From assembly GCF_037892195.1 (NCBI RefSeq), contig NZ_JATACI010000002.1, forward strand, positions 682,001 to 746,000: a stretch of DNA of 64,000 nucleotides, written 5' to 3'. A program made the translations under genes and the position numbers. Positions 10,085 to 19,767 of this stretch are shown here, piece after piece. The notes beneath the pieces are model-generated. The model worked only from the letters and a program-made list of their open reading frames with translations. It was not told where the DNA came from and made no database searches. The DNA is from Yoonia sp. GPGPB17 (GTDB lineage: Bacteria > Pseudomonadota > Alphaproteobacteria > Rhodobacterales > Rhodobacteraceae). Positions within the stretch are counted from its first letter, which is position 1, and each line of letters begins with the position of its first letter.

Positions 10085-10551
10085 AAGGTCAACTTGGCGA
10101 AATGATGGCCCGCCATGCCCGGGCCGGACAGCTGGATTGGATCGGGCTGCGGGCTGAACGCTATGCGGCGATGAATGTTGTCGATCAGGCCGAGGTGCTT
10201 GGCGCTGGCCTGATTGGCGATCATGGACGCGCCGGGAAACGGGCCGTCACCTTGATCCAGGCAGAGCATTTGCCGGTGATTGCTGCATTCGCAGGGCGAG
10301 ACAACGTGACGCCCGACGCTTTGCGCCGCAATCTTATGGTGTCTGGTCTGAACCTGTTGGCGTTGCGCAAAGGTTTGCTACGTGTGGGTGATGCCGTCCT
10401 GGAAATTCACGGCCCTTGCCCACCTTGTTCGCGGATGGAAAAGGAGCTGGGCCCGGGCGGCTACAATGCGATGCGCGGGCATGGCGGCTGGTATGCCAGC
10501 GTGGCCACGCCCGGCGTTATTCATATTGGTGATGCTGTGGTGCCTGCTTAG
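10081..10551 (+). CDS. MOSC domain protein
   Basis: A molybdenum-cofactor-sulfurase C-terminal (MOSC) domain protein of about 156 residues. It shows WIGLRAER near the N-terminus, GDHGRAGKRAVTLIQAEHLP, LRRNLMVSGLNL, and the conserved Cys region GPCPPCSRMEKELGPGGYNAMRGHGG. MOSC proteins bind sulfur on a Cys and transfer it to metal-sulfur centres or reduce N-hydroxylated bases; the substrate is unknown here. I prefer the TTG at 10081, which overlaps the upstream TGA; ATG at 10102 is the alternative. The gene ends convergently with typA, sharing four bases. Confidence 0.85.
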   Translation: MKGQLGEMMARHARAGQLDWIGLRAERYAAMNVVDQAEVLGAGLIGDHGRAGKRAVTLIQAEHLPVIAAFAGRDNVTPDALRRNLMVSGLNLLALRKGLLRVGDAVLEIHGPCPPCSRMEKELGPGGYNAMRGHGGWYASVATPGVIHIGDAVVPA

Positions 10552-12365
10552 GCCGCGCGCGCCTGACGTTTCCGCTCGTGCGGGTCCAGATAGCGTTTGC
10601 GCAGGCGGATCGCATTTGGTGTGACTTCCACCAATTCGTCATCGTCGATATAGGCAATTGCTTGTTCCAGTGACATCGTAACCGGCGGTGTCAGGCGCAC
10701 CGCTTCATCTGTGCCAGAGGCCCGCACGTTGGTAAGTTTCTTGCCCTTCAGCGGGTTCACTTCCAGATCATTCTCACGGCTGTGCTCGCCAATGATCATG
10801 CCAGTGTAGACCGCTTCCTGCGCGCCGATAAACATCTTGCCGCGATCTTCGAGATTCCACAGGGCGAAAGCCACTGAGGTGCCGTTTTCCATCGAGATCA
10901 GAACACCTTGGCGGCGCCCGTCGATCTTGCCCTTATAGGCGGTTTGTCCGTGGAACAGGCGGTTCAACACGCCCGACCCGCGCGTATCGGTCAGGAACTC
11001 ACCGTGATAGCCGATCAGACCGCGCGAAGGCACATGCGCGATGATGCGTGTTTTGCCAGCGCCTGCAGGTTTCATCTCGACCAACTCACCTTTGCGGGGC
11101 CCGGTCAGCTTTTCAACCACGACGCCGGTGTATTCGTCATCCACGTCGATGGTGACTTCTTCGACCGGCTCCATCCGCTGCCCGTCTTCTTCGGTGAAGA
11201 TGACCTGCGGGCGTGAGATCGAAAGCTCAAACCCTTCACGGCGCATGTTTTCGATTAGAACACCCATTTGTAGTTCGCCTCGGCCTGAGACCTCGAATGC
11301 ATCGCCACCCGGGGTGTCGGCAATTTTGATTGCAACGTTGACTTCGGCCTCTTTCATCAGGCGTTCGCGGATCACGCGCGACTGGACCTTTTTGCCGTCA
11401 CGGCCCGCCAGCGGGCTGTCGTTGATACCGAAAGTGACGGTGATGGTTGGGGGGTCAATCGGCTGGGCCGGGATAGGAGCCTCAATGCCTGGGTCGCACA
11501 GCGTGTCAGCAACGGTTGCTTTGGTCATGCCTGCGATGGTGACGATGTCGCCAGCTTCGGCCTGATCAATCGGTTGCTGCGCCAGACCACGGAACGCGAG
11601 GATTTTGGAGACGCGGAATTGTTCGATCTTTTCGCCAGTCCGGGAGAGCGCTTTGATGGTGTCACCAGCTTTCAATGTACCAGCCTCAACCCGCCCCGTC
11701 AGAATGCGCCCAATGAACGGGTCAGCTGACAGCGTGGTGGCCAGCATCTGGAACGGCTCATCCTTGCGGGTGATTTGCGCGGGGGTTGGCACGTGATCGA
11801 CGATCAGATCAAACAGCGCATCGAGGTTCTCGCGCGGGCCGTCGAGTTCGGCGTCGCACCAGCCGGAGCGGCCAGAGGCGTACATCGACGGAAAGTCGAG
11901 TTGCTCGTCCGAGGCTTCGAGGGCCGCGAAGAGGTCAAACACATCATCAACCGCACGGTCAGGCTCGCCGTCAGGTTTGTCGACCTTGTTGACAACCACG
12001 ATAGGGCGCAGGCCGAGTGCCAGCGCCTTGGAAGTTACGAATTTCGTTTGCGGCATGGGCCCTTCGGCGGCATCGACCAGCAACACAACACCGTCGACCA
12101 TGGATAGGATCCGCTCAACCTCACCGCCGAAGTCCGCGTGTCCGGGAGTATCGACGATGTTGATGCGGGTGCCTTTCCATTCCACAGATGTGCACTTCGC
12201 CAGAATGGTAATGCCGCGCTCGCGCTCAATGTCGTTGCTGTCCATCGCACGTTCAGACACAGCCTCATTGTCCCGGAAAACGCCGGATTGTTTGAGAAGT
12301 TCATCAACAAGTGTCGTCTTGCCGTGGTCAACGTGCGCGATGATCGCGATATTGCGGATATCCAT
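10548..12365 (-). CDS. typA: Translational GTPase TypA/BipA
   Basis: A 605-residue ribosome-associated GTPase of the EF-G family, needed for ribosome assembly and stress or cold adaptation. The G1 loop is [15 protein letters not shown], switch II is [16 protein letters not shown], and NKVDKPD is G4. Domain II ([13 protein letters not shown]) and the BipA-specific C-terminal domain ([46 protein letters not shown]) are complete. Length is normal. It is transcribed alone, convergent with the MOSC gene. Confidence 0.97.
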   Translation of the reverse strand: MDIRNIAIIAHVDHGKTTLVDELLKQSGVFRDNEAVSERAMDSNDIERERGITILAKCTSVEWKGTRINIVDTPGHADFGGEVERILSMVDGVVLLVDAAEGPMPQTKFVTSKALALGLRPIVVVNKVDKPDGEPDRAVDDVFDLFAALEASDEQLDFPSMYASGRSGWCDAELDGPRENLDALFDLIVDHVPTPAQITRKDEPFQMLATTLSADPFIGRILTGRVEAGTLKAGDTIKALSRTGEKIEQFRVSKILAFRGLAQQPIDQAEAGDIVTIAGMTKATVADTLCDPGIEAPIPAQPIDPPTITVTFGINDSPLAGRDGKKVQSRVIRERLMKEAEVNVAIKIADTPGGDAFEVSGRGELQMGVLIENMRREGFELSISRPQVIFTEEDGQRMEPVEEVTIDVDDEYTGVVVEKLTGPRKGELVEMKPAGAGKTRIIAHVPSRGLIGYHGEFLTDTRGSGVLNRLFHGQTAYKGKIDGRRQGVLISMENGTSVAFALWNLEDRGKMFIGAQEAVYTGMIIGEHSRENDLEVNPLKGKKLTNVRASGTDEAVRLTPPVTMSLEQAIAYIDDDELVEVTPNAIRLRKRYLDPHERKRQARAA

Positions 12366-12473
12366 TGGATCAGCCTTTAAGGGTAAGTTGGCGCGCGGAT
12401 AGCGCGCATCCGCAGTCTTGGCCAGCCCTAATATGATCTCGCCCGGTGGAATGAAGGACGATGAGCCGCAGCG

Positions 12474-13160
12474 TTACGCAAAAACCTCGGCTGGGTTGTG
12501 TTCGGTCTGCGCCAATGTCCGCACGATACGTGCAAAAAAGTAGGCTGGGATCAGCCAAAGGAAACCTGAAATGATGAACAGCGTGTTGTAGTCAATGTAC
12601 TCGGGCAATTCGCGAGGCTCTGGCATGCGGCCGAGTAGCCGGTCAAATATGCTCATGCCGATCCAACTGAACCACCAGAGCCCGAGCCATGCCGGTGGGG
12701 CCTCTGATGGGATCAGACGGCTCCACGTTTGCTTCATGGCCTTAAAGGGCATCCAAAGATTGGCAATCGGAACAAAGTACCAGCCAACTGCCCAGCCGGG
12801 TGTGATCATCTTGGGATCATCATTGATGGCGGCGGCGTTCCGGCTGGCGAGGTAGAGAAACCGACCGTTCACGCATAGAGCGGCGACCAATATGACGAGG
12901 AAGCCGATGGATGTAGCAATTACAACACTATCGCTTTGTTCCAACTCGGCGACACCGGCCGTTCCATCCAAAAACCGATTGATGACTATATTTTGGTAGA
13001 TATGCACAAATGAAAAAGTAACCTGCGCCCCGGCATAAGCCCATGTCGCCCAAACTGCGCGTTGCCCAGATTTTTTGAGGTCGGTAAAGATGTAGTCAGC
13101 CAAAGTGATGTCCAATCGGTGTAAAGTCCCGGCGGGTGTCTTGCTCTCCCAAAACAACAA
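12474..13160 (-). CDS. DUF4328 membrane protein
   Basis: About 228 residues with four to five hydrophobic segments (near AVWATWAYAGAQVTFSF, VIATSIGFLVILVAALCV, GWAVGWYFVPIANLWMPF, WLGLWWFSWIGMSIF, LFIISGFLWLIPAYFFARIV). The sequence NDDPKMITPGWAVGWYFVPIANLWMPFKAMKQTW is the hallmark of DUF4328, a bacterial integral membrane family of unknown function. The start is uncertain: no ATG lies near the N-terminus, and TTG codons at 13160 or about 13112 are candidates. The TTG at 13160 would overlap the icd terminator, so the downstream one is more likely. Confidence 0.72.
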   Translation of the reverse strand: MLFWESKTPAGTLHRLDITLADYIFTDLKKSGQRAVWATWAYAGAQVTFSFVHIYQNIVINRFLDGTAGVAELEQSDSVVIATSIGFLVILVAALCVNGRFLYLASRNAAAINDDPKMITPGWAVGWYFVPIANLWMPFKAMKQTWSRLIPSEAPPAWLGLWWFSWIGMSIFDRLLGRMPEPRELPEYIDYNTLFIISGFLWLIPAYFFARIVRTLAQTEHNPAEVFA

Positions 13161-13191
13161 AAAGCGGCAACCATAGGCAGGCCACCGCTTT
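13161..13191 (-). terminator. Terminator after icd
   Basis: On the minus strand the stem AAAGCGGTGG / CCGCTTTTT encloses a loop of about 15 bases and runs into TTTTTGTTGTTTT. It is placed 19 bp after the icd stop. Confidence 0.8.
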
Positions 13192-13209
13192 CGTGCAGAT
13201 GTAGATGTT

Positions 13210-14418
13210 TTACATCGCTTTGTTCAGGTTTTCGTCGATCTTCTCAAGGAACCCCATGGTTGTCAGCCAACCCTGATCCGGGCCCACCAGTAAGGCGAGG
13301 TCTTTGGTCATAAAGCCGCTTTCAACGGTATCAATGATGACCTTTTCCAAAGTCTCGGCAAATGTCATCAATTGCCCATTTTCATCCAGTTTCGCCCGGT
13401 GCTTGAGCCCGCCTGTCCATGCAAAAATCGACGCGATCGAATTGGTGGATGTTGCTTGACCGTCTTGGTGCTGGCGGTAGTGGCGGGTGACGGTACCGTG
13501 TGCGGCTTCGGCCTCGACGATTTTGCCATCGGGTGTCATCAACTGGCTGGTCATCAGGCCCAATGACCCAAAGCCCTGTGCTACCGTGTCAGACTGCACA
13601 TCGCCGTCGTAGTTTTTACAGGCCCAGACGAATTTGCCGGACCATTTCATCGCCGAGGCGACCATATCGTCGATCAGGCGGTGTTGGTATTCGATCCCGG
13701 CCTCATCAAATTTCTCTTTGAATTCTTCATCAAACACCTGCTGGAACAGGTCTTTGAACCGCCCATCGTAGGCCTTTAGAATTGTGTTCTTGGTCGAGAG
13801 ATACACAGGCCAACCCAAGTTTAGGCCATAGTTGAACGACGCGCGTGCAAAGTCGATGATCGAGGCATCAAGGTTGTACATCCCCATCGCCACACCGGCA
13901 GAGGGGCTGTCGAAAACCTCTTTCTCTATCACGGTGCCATCTTCACCGACGAATTTCATCGTCAGTTTCCCGGGGCCTGGCATCAGGAAGTCGGTCGCTT
14001 TGTACTGATCGCCAAAGGCGTGACGGCCGATCACAATCGGATCAGTCCAGCCCGGCACAAGACGCGGGACGTTTTTGCAGATGATCGGCGCGCGGAACAC
14101 GACGCCACCAAGGATGTTGCGGATCGTGCCATTGGGCGAACGCCACATCTTTTTTAGATTGAACTCTTCCATCCGCTGTTCGTCCGGCGTGATGGTTGCG
14201 CATTTCACACCTACACCGATCTCTTTTATCTTTTCGGCGGCATCAATGGTGATCTGATCGTTGGTTTCGTCCCGGACCTCCATGGCGAGGTCGTAATAGA
14301 GCAGGTCAACGTCCAAATAAGGCAGGATCAGCTTTTGCTTGATGAAGTCCCACATAATGCGGGTCATTTCATCGCCATCGAGTTCAACGATGGGGTTTTC
14401 TACCTTAATCTTGGACAT
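13210..14418 (-). CDS. icd: Isocitrate dehydrogenase (NADP+)
   Basis: A 402-residue type II (eukaryote-like) NADP-dependent isocitrate dehydrogenase that makes 2-oxoglutarate in the TCA cycle. It begins [23 protein letters not shown]. The substrate-binding segment [23 protein letters not shown], the metal-binding [31 protein letters not shown], and the cofactor region [22 protein letters not shown] are all present. The start at 14418 follows a good purine-rich leader (GGAGACAG); an upstream ATG at 14457 adds a non-conserved 13 residues. It is monocistronic with its own terminator. Confidence 0.97.
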   Translation of the reverse strand: MSKIKVENPIVELDGDEMTRIMWDFIKQKLILPYLDVDLLYYDLAMEVRDETNDQITIDAAEKIKEIGVGVKCATITPDEQRMEEFNLKKMWRSPNGTIRNILGGVVFRAPIICKNVPRLVPGWTDPIVIGRHAFGDQYKATDFLMPGPGKLTMKFVGEDGTVIEKEVFDSPSAGVAMGMYNLDASIIDFARASFNYGLNLGWPVYLSTKNTILKAYDGRFKDLFQQVFDEEFKEKFDEAGIEYQHRLIDDMVASAMKWSGKFVWACKNYDGDVQSDTVAQGFGSLGLMTSQLMTPDGKIVEAEAAHGTVTRHYRQHQDGQATSTNSIASIFAWTGGLKHRAKLDENGQLMTFAETLEKVIIDTVESGFMTKDLALLVGPDQGWLTTMGFLEKIDENLNKAM

Positions 14419-14513
14419 GGTCTGTCTCCGTAGTGCCGGGAATCTGGTTGTCGGCATAGACTATCATGGACGACGCGGGAAGCCCTGTATGCATAGGTAT
14501 ACCGAATAGGGGG

Positions 14514-14590
14514 TGGTAGGCCCGGCAGGACTTGAACCCGCAACCAAAGCGTTATGAGCGCTCTGCTCTAACCAATTGAGCTACAGGCCC
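14514..14590 (-). tRNA. tRNA with CAU anticodon (tRNA-Ile2 or elongator Met)
   Basis: A 77-nt cloverleaf with encoded CCA (rc of 14514-14516). The acceptor is GGGCCTG, the D arm GCTC/GAGC, the anticodon loop CTCATAA with CAU at 14554-14556, and the T loop TTCAAGT. The acceptor and D arm start GGGCCTGTAGCTCA as in alphaproteobacterial tRNA-Ile(GAU). This makes a TilS-modified tRNA-Ile2 reading AUA more likely than elongator Met, but sequence alone does not settle it. A G1-U72 wobble is unusual for either. It is not the initiator, because the GGG/CCC anticodon stem is absent. Confidence 0.9.
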
Positions 14591-14716
14591 CCTTGTGTGT
14601 TTGGGACTACCAGACGCAGGCGGTGCGTCAAGACTGGAATGAACCTGCGTGCCAATTCCTGTTCCCTTTGATGAAACGATACGGTAACGAACCCCAAACA
14701 CTACAGGAGCTGCCCC

Positions 14717-15760
14717 ATGACCAACAGAAATGGCCTGACCTATGCGGATGCAGGGGTCGATATTGATGCGGGCAATACACTGGTGGAACGGATCAAACCC
14801 GCCGCCAAGCGCACGGCGCGCCCTGGGGTCATGGCAGGTTTGGGTGGTTTTGGCGCGCTCTTTGACCTTAAAGGGGCAGGGTATGTTGACCCTATACTGG
14901 TGGCTGCGACAGATGGTGTCGGTACCAAGCTGCGGATTGCCATTGATACCGGTAATGTAGATAGCATTGGCATCGATCTGGTGGCGATGTGCGTGAACGA
15001 TCTGGTGTGTCAGGGTGCTGAGCCGCTGTTTTTCCTTGATTATTTCGCGACAGGGAAGCTGGAACTTGATCAGGCAACCCGCATTGTCGAAGGCATCGCA
15101 GCCGGTTGTGAGGCCTCTGGTTGCGCCTTGATTGGTGGTGAAACAGCAGAGATGCCGGGCATGTATCACGAAGGTGATTTTGATCTTGCCGGGTTTGCCG
15201 TCGGCGCGATGGAGCGTGGGGCAGAACTGCCCGCAGGTGTGCAAGAGGGCGATGTGATGTTGGGGCTTGCCTCGAACGGTGTGCATTCGAATGGGTATTC
15301 GCTGGTGCGTCGGATTGTTGATTTGTCCGGCCTGGCCTGGGCAGACGATGCGCCGTTCACGGATGGCACGCTGGGGGCCGCGCTGCTGGCGCCGACGCGC
15401 CTTTATGTCAAACAGGCGCTTGCTGCGGTGCGCGCAGGTGGCGTGCATGCGCTGGCCCATGTCACGGGTGGTGGGTTGACCGAAAATCTGCCACGGGTCT
15501 TGCCCGAAGGCATGGGCGCGCAGATTGATTTGGACGCGTGGGATTTACCGCCGGTGTTTCGCTGGCTGGCTGAAACCGGGGGGATGGCAGAGGCGGAACT
15601 GCTCAAGACCTTCAACGCAGGTATCGGGATGGTGCTTTCCGTGGATGCGGACCAGGCAGACCCATTGACAAAACTGCTGGTGGATCAAGGTGAAACTGTG
15701 CATCGTTTGGGCACTGTGACGGCAGGCGAAGGTGTCCGCTATACCGGTGCTCTTTTGTGA
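14717..15760 (+). CDS. purM: Phosphoribosylformylglycinamidine cyclo-ligase (AIR synthetase)
   Basis: A 347-residue PurM that closes FGAM to aminoimidazole ribotide in purine synthesis, using ATP. Diagnostic parts are [87 protein letters not shown], and [25 protein letters not shown] at 14717 has AGGAGCTGCCCC upstream. The stop overlaps the GTG start of purN (GTGA), the usual purMN operon arrangement. Confidence 0.97.
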   Translation: MTNRNGLTYADAGVDIDAGNTLVERIKPAAKRTARPGVMAGLGGFGALFDLKGAGYVDPILVAATDGVGTKLRIAIDTGNVDSIGIDLVAMCVNDLVCQGAEPLFFLDYFATGKLELDQATRIVEGIAAGCEASGCALIGGETAEMPGMYHEGDFDLAGFAVGAMERGAELPAGVQEGDVMLGLASNGVHSNGYSLVRRIVDLSGLAWADDAPFTDGTLGAALLAPTRLYVKQALAAVRAGGVHALAHVTGGGLTENLPRVLPEGMGAQIDLDAWDLPPVFRWLAETGGMAEAELLKTFNAGIGMVLSVDADQADPLTKLLVDQGETVHRLGTVTAGEGVRYTGALL

Positions 15761-16352
15761 GCAAACGGGTTGCGATCCTGATTTCGGGGGCGGCTCCAAC
15801 ATGGTCGCACTGGCGCAGTCCATGCGTGGCGATCATCCGGCAAGGCCCGTTCTTGTGCTATCGAACGATCCAGAGGCGGGCGGGCTGGCCAAAGCGCGCC
15901 AGATGCATATTCCAACTTTGGCGATAGATCATAAGCCGTTTGGCAAGGATCGTGCCGGATTTGAAGACGCGTTGCATAAGGCCTTGGACATCGCCCGGCC
16001 TGACATCATCTGCCTGGCTGGATTTATGCGCATTCTGACGCCCGATTTTACCGCCAAATGGGAAGGACGGATGCTGAACATTCATCCGTCATTGTTGCCC
16101 AAATACAAAGGCCTCCATACCCACGCGCGCGCGCTGGCGGCTGGCGATGCGGAACATGGCTGTACGGTGCATCAGGTGACCGCCGCATTGGATGATGGCC
16201 CGATCTTGGGGCAGGCCCGGATGCCTGTGTTGACAGGTGATACGGCTGACACGCTGGCAGCCCGCCTTTTGCCGCTTGAACACGCGCTTTATCCGGCTGT
16301 CTTGCGCCGCTTTGCAGCCGGTGATCGCACCCCGGTCACCATGCAAGGATGA
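15757..16352 (+). CDS. purN: Phosphoribosylglycinamide formyltransferase, frameshifted as read
   Basis: PurN transfers a formyl group from 10-formyl-THF to GAR. From GTG at 15757 the frame reads [11 protein letters not shown], then is lost at the G5 run 15786-15790. One extra G gives [15 protein letters not shown], the conserved phosphate-binding start. The rest follows: [51 protein letters not shown], the catalytic N-H-D set (NIHPS, and [16 protein letters not shown]). Reconstructed length is 198 residues, normal for PurN. ATG codons inside the second frame give no plausible start. GTG overlaps the purM stop. Confidence 0.93.
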
Positions 16353-16419
16353 CCCTGCGCTTTCCATCCCGCGGGCAATCGCCTATCAATTTGAAAAGCT
16401 TTTGCACTGACGGACTGAC

Positions 16420-17577
16420 ATGAAGACAATCACAACGACCGAAGATCTGGCCGCATTCTGCCAAGAGGCGGCAAAACGCCCCTATGTCACCGTCGATACC
16501 GAGTTCCTGCGTGAACGGACGTATTATTCGAAGCTCTGCCTGGTGCAATTGGCGTATCAGGATGACAGTGGTGCGGATGCGGTGCTGGTCGATCCGCTGG
16601 TCGATGGGCTGTCGCTGGAGCCGCTTTACGACCTTTTTAAAGACCACGGTTGCGTAAAGGTGTTCCACGCCGCCCGGCAAGACCTTGAGATTTTTTATGT
16701 CGATGCGGGCGTTATTCCCGAACCGCTTTTTGACACGCAGGTCGCGGCGATGGTCTGCGGGTTTGGCGAGCAGGTGGGATATGAGACGCTGGTGCGCAAG
16801 ATCACCAAATCCGATTTGGATAAATCATCCCGCTTCACCGACTGGTCTCGCCGTCCGCTGACGGATGCGCAGGCAAAGTATGCCGTGGCCGATGTCACCC
16901 ATCTGCGGGATATTTATGAGTACCTGTCTGCGCGACTTGCCAAATCTGGGCGCACCAAATGGGTCGCAGAGGAAATGGCCGTATTGGAAGATCCGTCGAC
17001 CTATCAGGCCGATCCTGACAATGCGTGGAAGCGGGTCAAGACACGTACCCAATCAGGCAAGTTTCTTGCGATCGTGCGCGAATTGGCGCGGTTTCGTGAA
17101 GGCTATGCGCAAGAACGCAACGTGCCGCGCAATCGTGTCTTTAAAGACGATGCATTGGTCGAACTGGCCTCGACCAAACCGCAGTCCGAGAAGGATTTGG
17201 GTCGATCCCGTCTCTTGCTGCGCGAGGCGCGCAAGGGTGACATTGCAGCGGGCATTCTGGCGGGTATCAAGGCGGGCATGGCTGTGAAACCAGAGGATAT
17301 GCCGAAGGTTGATAACGCGCGTGCAAAGCTACAGGTAAACCCAGCCTTGGCAGATATGCTGCGGGTCCTGTTGAAAGCCAAGACGGATCATGCCGAGGTC
17401 GCGCCTAAACTGATCGCAACCTCATCTGATCTGGACGCACTGGCGGCTGGCGAACGTGATGTGGCCGCCTTGAAGGGATGGCGACGCGAGGTATTTGGCA
17501 ACGATGCCCTGCAACTTTGCGAAGGTCAGGTTGGTCTGGCTGTGAAGGGCCAAAAGGTCGTCACCGTCGCGCTTTGA
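16420..17577 (+). CDS. rnd: Ribonuclease D
   Basis: A 385-residue 3'-5' exoribonuclease of the DEDDy family acting in tRNA 3' maturation. The exonuclease motifs are VDTEFLRERTYYSKLCLVQLAY (Exo I, D and E), VFHAARQDLEIFY (Exo II), and AKYAVADVTHLRDIY (Exo III, Y and D). The HRDC domain follows at about residues 205-290 (LREARKGDIAAGILAGIKAG region). ATG at 16420 is 68 bp after purN; no strong binding site is seen. Length matches the family. Confidence 0.95.
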   Translation: MKTITTTEDLAAFCQEAAKRPYVTVDTEFLRERTYYSKLCLVQLAYQDDSGADAVLVDPLVDGLSLEPLYDLFKDHGCVKVFHAARQDLEIFYVDAGVIPEPLFDTQVAAMVCGFGEQVGYETLVRKITKSDLDKSSRFTDWSRRPLTDAQAKYAVADVTHLRDIYEYLSARLAKSGRTKWVAEEMAVLEDPSTYQADPDNAWKRVKTRTQSGKFLAIVRELARFREGYAQERNVPRNRVFKDDALVELASTKPQSEKDLGRSRLLLREARKGDIAAGILAGIKAGMAVKPEDMPKVDNARAKLQVNPALADMLRVLLKAKTDHAEVAPKLIATSSDLDALAAGERDVAALKGWRREVFGNDALQLCEGQVGLAVKGQKVVTVAL

Positions 17578-17638
17578 TCTGGACGTTGCAGGGCAGGGAA
17601 CCTACATCCACATCAGGCACGCACCCCAAGGATCACCT

Positions 17639-18049
17639 ATGGCAAACCCCGATTTTGAAGACCTCGTCGATACTTTTGAATTCCTTGATGACTGGGAAGA
17701 CCGCTATCGCCATGTGATTGACATGGGCAAAGCGATGGCCCCGCTAGAGGATGCATTGCGCGTGCCTGCAACCAAGGTAGACGGCTGCGCCAGTCAGGTC
17801 TGGCTGGTGCCCAGGATTGAAGGCGATACTTTCACCTTTCGCGGCGAAAGCGATGCCATGATTGTGCGCGGCCTGATTGCGGTGCTGATTGCGCTGTATA
17901 ACAATCAACCCGTCAGTGAGATTGGCAAGATTGATGCGGCGGCGGAACTGGGGCGCTTGGGGCTGAATGACCATTTGTCAGCGCAGCGTTCAAATGGGTT
18001 ACGGGCTATGGTCGAGCGTATTCGGGAAACAGCTTCCACAGCCGCTTAA
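17639..18049 (+). CDS. sufE: SufE-family sulfur acceptor
   Basis: A 136-residue SufE/CsdE-family protein. It accepts persulfide sulfur from the cysteine desulfurase SufS on Cys50 (KVDGCASQVWL) for Fe-S cluster assembly. The fold is marked by LDDWEDRYRHVIDMGKAM and FRGESDAMIVRGLIAVLIALYNNQ. It stands apart from any suf operon here, 61 bp after rnd, and ends convergently with the DUF1638 gene with a shared TTAA. Confidence 0.93.
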   Translation: MANPDFEDLVDTFEFLDDWEDRYRHVIDMGKAMAPLEDALRVPATKVDGCASQVWLVPRIEGDTFTFRGESDAMIVRGLIAVLIALYNNQPVSEIGKIDAAAELGRLGLNDHLSAQRSNGLRAMVERIRETASTAA

Positions 18050-18672
18050 GAGAGAGCTTTCAACGCAGGCGTCAGATCACCGTAGCCGGTAAAACGACGC
18101 TCAAAGGCGAGGCCGAGTCTTTCGGCACAGATCTCGGCTTGCTCGGTCAAAGCCCGATCATCAGTTTGCGCCTGATAGACCAGCTTCTCGTAGTTCCCAA
18201 AATACATGTCTCGCAGATCAGGATGGCGGTCTAACCCTAGGGGTTTCCAAACAAAAGCTTCAAACTGGCGAACCAGAAAGTCGGTCAAGTAGAAGGCGGT
18301 CATTTCATCGCGGGCGGCGAAGGTTTCATTGCCTTCAAAGAACGAATAGCAATGCGGTCCGGCAACCATTTCAACGCCCATCTCGGCGCAGGCCGCTTGC
18401 AACTGGCCGCCTGTGCCACAGTCTGCGTAAACAACGAAGAGCTGCTCATAGGAATCGCGATAGGTTGCAACAGCCTCGCGCACTGCGGGCACGATACGGT
18501 CAGGATGATTGTGCAGGATGGCTGGCAGGCATTGCAGGTCAAGGTGATCCAGGGCGCTGGTCGCTTTGATCGCGAGAATTTCGCGAGCCAAAGCGCCGCA
18601 CGCAATCAGCAAGACACGTCCCTCGCCCTTTGGGGCCATACCAATATCGGTAAGGGTCGCGTCGGTTGTCAT
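18046..18672 (-). CDS. DUF1638 protein, likely accessory to split methionine synthase
   Basis: A 208-residue DUF1638 protein, recognised by LLIACGALAREILAIK, VFVVYADCGTGG-like (LFVVYADCGTGGQLQAAC), GPHCYSFFEGNETF, and DMYFGNYEKLVYQAQTDD. It contains conserved Cys residues at CGAL and ADCGTGG. The family sits next to corrinoid methyltransferase genes in roseobacters. From memory, mutant-fitness work linked it to methionine synthesis in Phaeobacter; I cannot check that here. ATG at 18672 overlaps the stop of the small membrane gene as TGATG; a GTG one codon upstream is possible. Inferred role: assembly or reactivation of the corrinoid methionine synthase. Confidence 0.82.
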   Translation of the reverse strand: MTTDATLTDIGMAPKGEGRVLLIACGALAREILAIKATSALDHLDLQCLPAILHNHPDRIVPAVREAVATYRDSYEQLFVVYADCGTGGQLQAACAEMGVEMVAGPHCYSFFEGNETFAARDEMTAFYLTDFLVRQFEAFVWKPLGLDRHPDLRDMYFGNYEKLVYQAQTDDRALTEQAEICAERLGLAFERRFTGYGDLTPALKALS

Positions 18673-18875
18673 CACTCACCTGATGTGTTGTCGCGTTTAC
18701 GGTCGATGAACCAGCGCCATGCAAAGGATGCGCAAAGGGCGATAAGGCTCAAGATCGCGAGGCCTGTTATAGGTGAGGCACTTACCGCGTCGACCATGGC
18801 GAGCACCACAGCGATTGTTGCGGCTGCAAGGGCCATCACGAGTACAAGAATAAAGATCAGTCTTTCAATTGGCAT
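18672..18875 (-). CDS. Small two-helix membrane protein
   Basis: 67 residues with two hydrophobic helices (LIFILVLVMALAAATIAVVLAM and PITGLAILSLIALCASFAW) and a basic, polar tail ending KRDNTSGE. A GGAGGAC binding site lies just upstream of the ATG. I do not recognise the family. It lies between the corrinoid protein and DUF1638 genes, 50 bp after the former and overlapping the latter, so it is co-transcribed with both. Confidence 0.7.
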   Translation of the reverse strand: MPIERLIFILVLVMALAAATIAVVLAMVDAVSASPITGLAILSLIALCASFAWRWFIDRKRDNTSGE

Positions 18876-18925
18876 GTCGTCCTCCTGAGCCTTTCAGATA
18901 AGAACGCCATGCCAATTTTATAAGA

Positions 18926-19633
18926 TTAAACGGCTGCGGCACCTTGGTTATGCTTGCGTGCCATGAACGTCTTGGCCGTCTCAACGGCGACGGCCGCATC
19001 ACGACAGTAGGCATCCGCGCCAATGGCTTTGCCGAACTCTTCGTTCAGTGGCGCGCCACCCACAAGCACGACATAGTCATCGCGCAGGCCCTTTTCGACC
19101 ATCGTGTCGATAACCACCTTCATGTAAGGCATCGTCGTGGTCAGCAGCGCGGACATGCCCAGGATATCGGGTTGTTCAGCCTCAAGCGCTTCGAGATACG
19201 CTTCGACAGCATTGTTAATACCTAAATCAACGACTTCGAAACCCGCACCTTCCATCATCATCGACACAAGGTTTTTGCCGATGTCGTGGATGTCACCTTT
19301 GACCGTGCCAATGACCATCTTGCCAACACGTGGCGCGCCAGTTTCGGCCAGCAGCGGTTTCAGGATGGCCATACCGCCCTTCATGGCGTTGGCCGCCAAA
19401 AGGACTTCTGGCACAAAAAGGATACCATCGCGGAAATCGTGGCCCACAATGGTCATGCCGCCAACGAGTGCTTCGGTCAGGATGCGGTAAGGCTCCCAAT
19501 CGCGTCCCAGAAGGATATTCACCCCTTCCTCGATCTCTTCCTTCATACCGTCATAAAGGTCATCGAACATCTGAGCGACGAGGTCTTCGTCATTCAGTTC
19601 GGACAGGATGATGTCATCTTCTTCGTCGGACAT
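18926..19633 (-). CDS. Corrinoid (B12-binding) protein of split methionine synthase
   Basis: A 235-residue two-domain corrinoid protein. The N-terminal four-helix cap (about residues 20-95) precedes the cobalamin-binding Rossmann domain. That domain has the DxHxxG signature GDIHDIGKN (His116 as the lower cobalt ligand), then MSALLTTTM and VLVGGAPLN. It matches MtbC/MetH cobalamin modules. Roseobacters lack a full-length MetH and make methionine with separate homocysteine-, cobalamin- and folate-binding proteins; this is probably the cobalamin part. The homocysteine-binding partner is nearby at 21101-22117. Confidence 0.9.
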   Translation of the reverse strand: MSDEEDDIILSELNDEDLVAQMFDDLYDGMKEEIEEGVNILLGRDWEPYRILTEALVGGMTIVGHDFRDGILFVPEVLLAANAMKGGMAILKPLLAETGAPRVGKMVIGTVKGDIHDIGKNLVSMMMEGAGFEVVDLGINNAVEAYLEALEAEQPDILGMSALLTTTMPYMKVVIDTMVEKGLRDDYVVLVGGAPLNEEFGKAIGADAYCRDAAVAVETAKTFMARKHNQGAAAV

Positions 19634-19741
19634 GGGCCAAGCCTTTGCAGTAGTTTGTAAAACAGTAGTGCGCCTGTTTGCGCAAATCTACCTGCTGATT
19701 TCCGACATTCGCATGATCGTGACCGACCTGTCATTGCCCAT

Positions 19742-19756
19742 GTTCTTGAAATGTTC
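19742..19756 (+). promoter_or_regulatory. LexA (SOS) box before radical SAM gene
   Basis: GTTCTTGAAATGTTC fits the alphaproteobacterial LexA consensus GTTC-N7-GTTC exactly, and ends 11 bp before the start of the radical SAM gene. This is a position where LexA would block transcription or its start. Confidence 0.75.
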
Positions 19757-19767
19757 TAATAAAGATT

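Noticed and set aside
14552..15460. 302-codon minus-strand frame over the tRNA and purM
   Set aside because: It crosses a tRNA gene and is antisense to purM.
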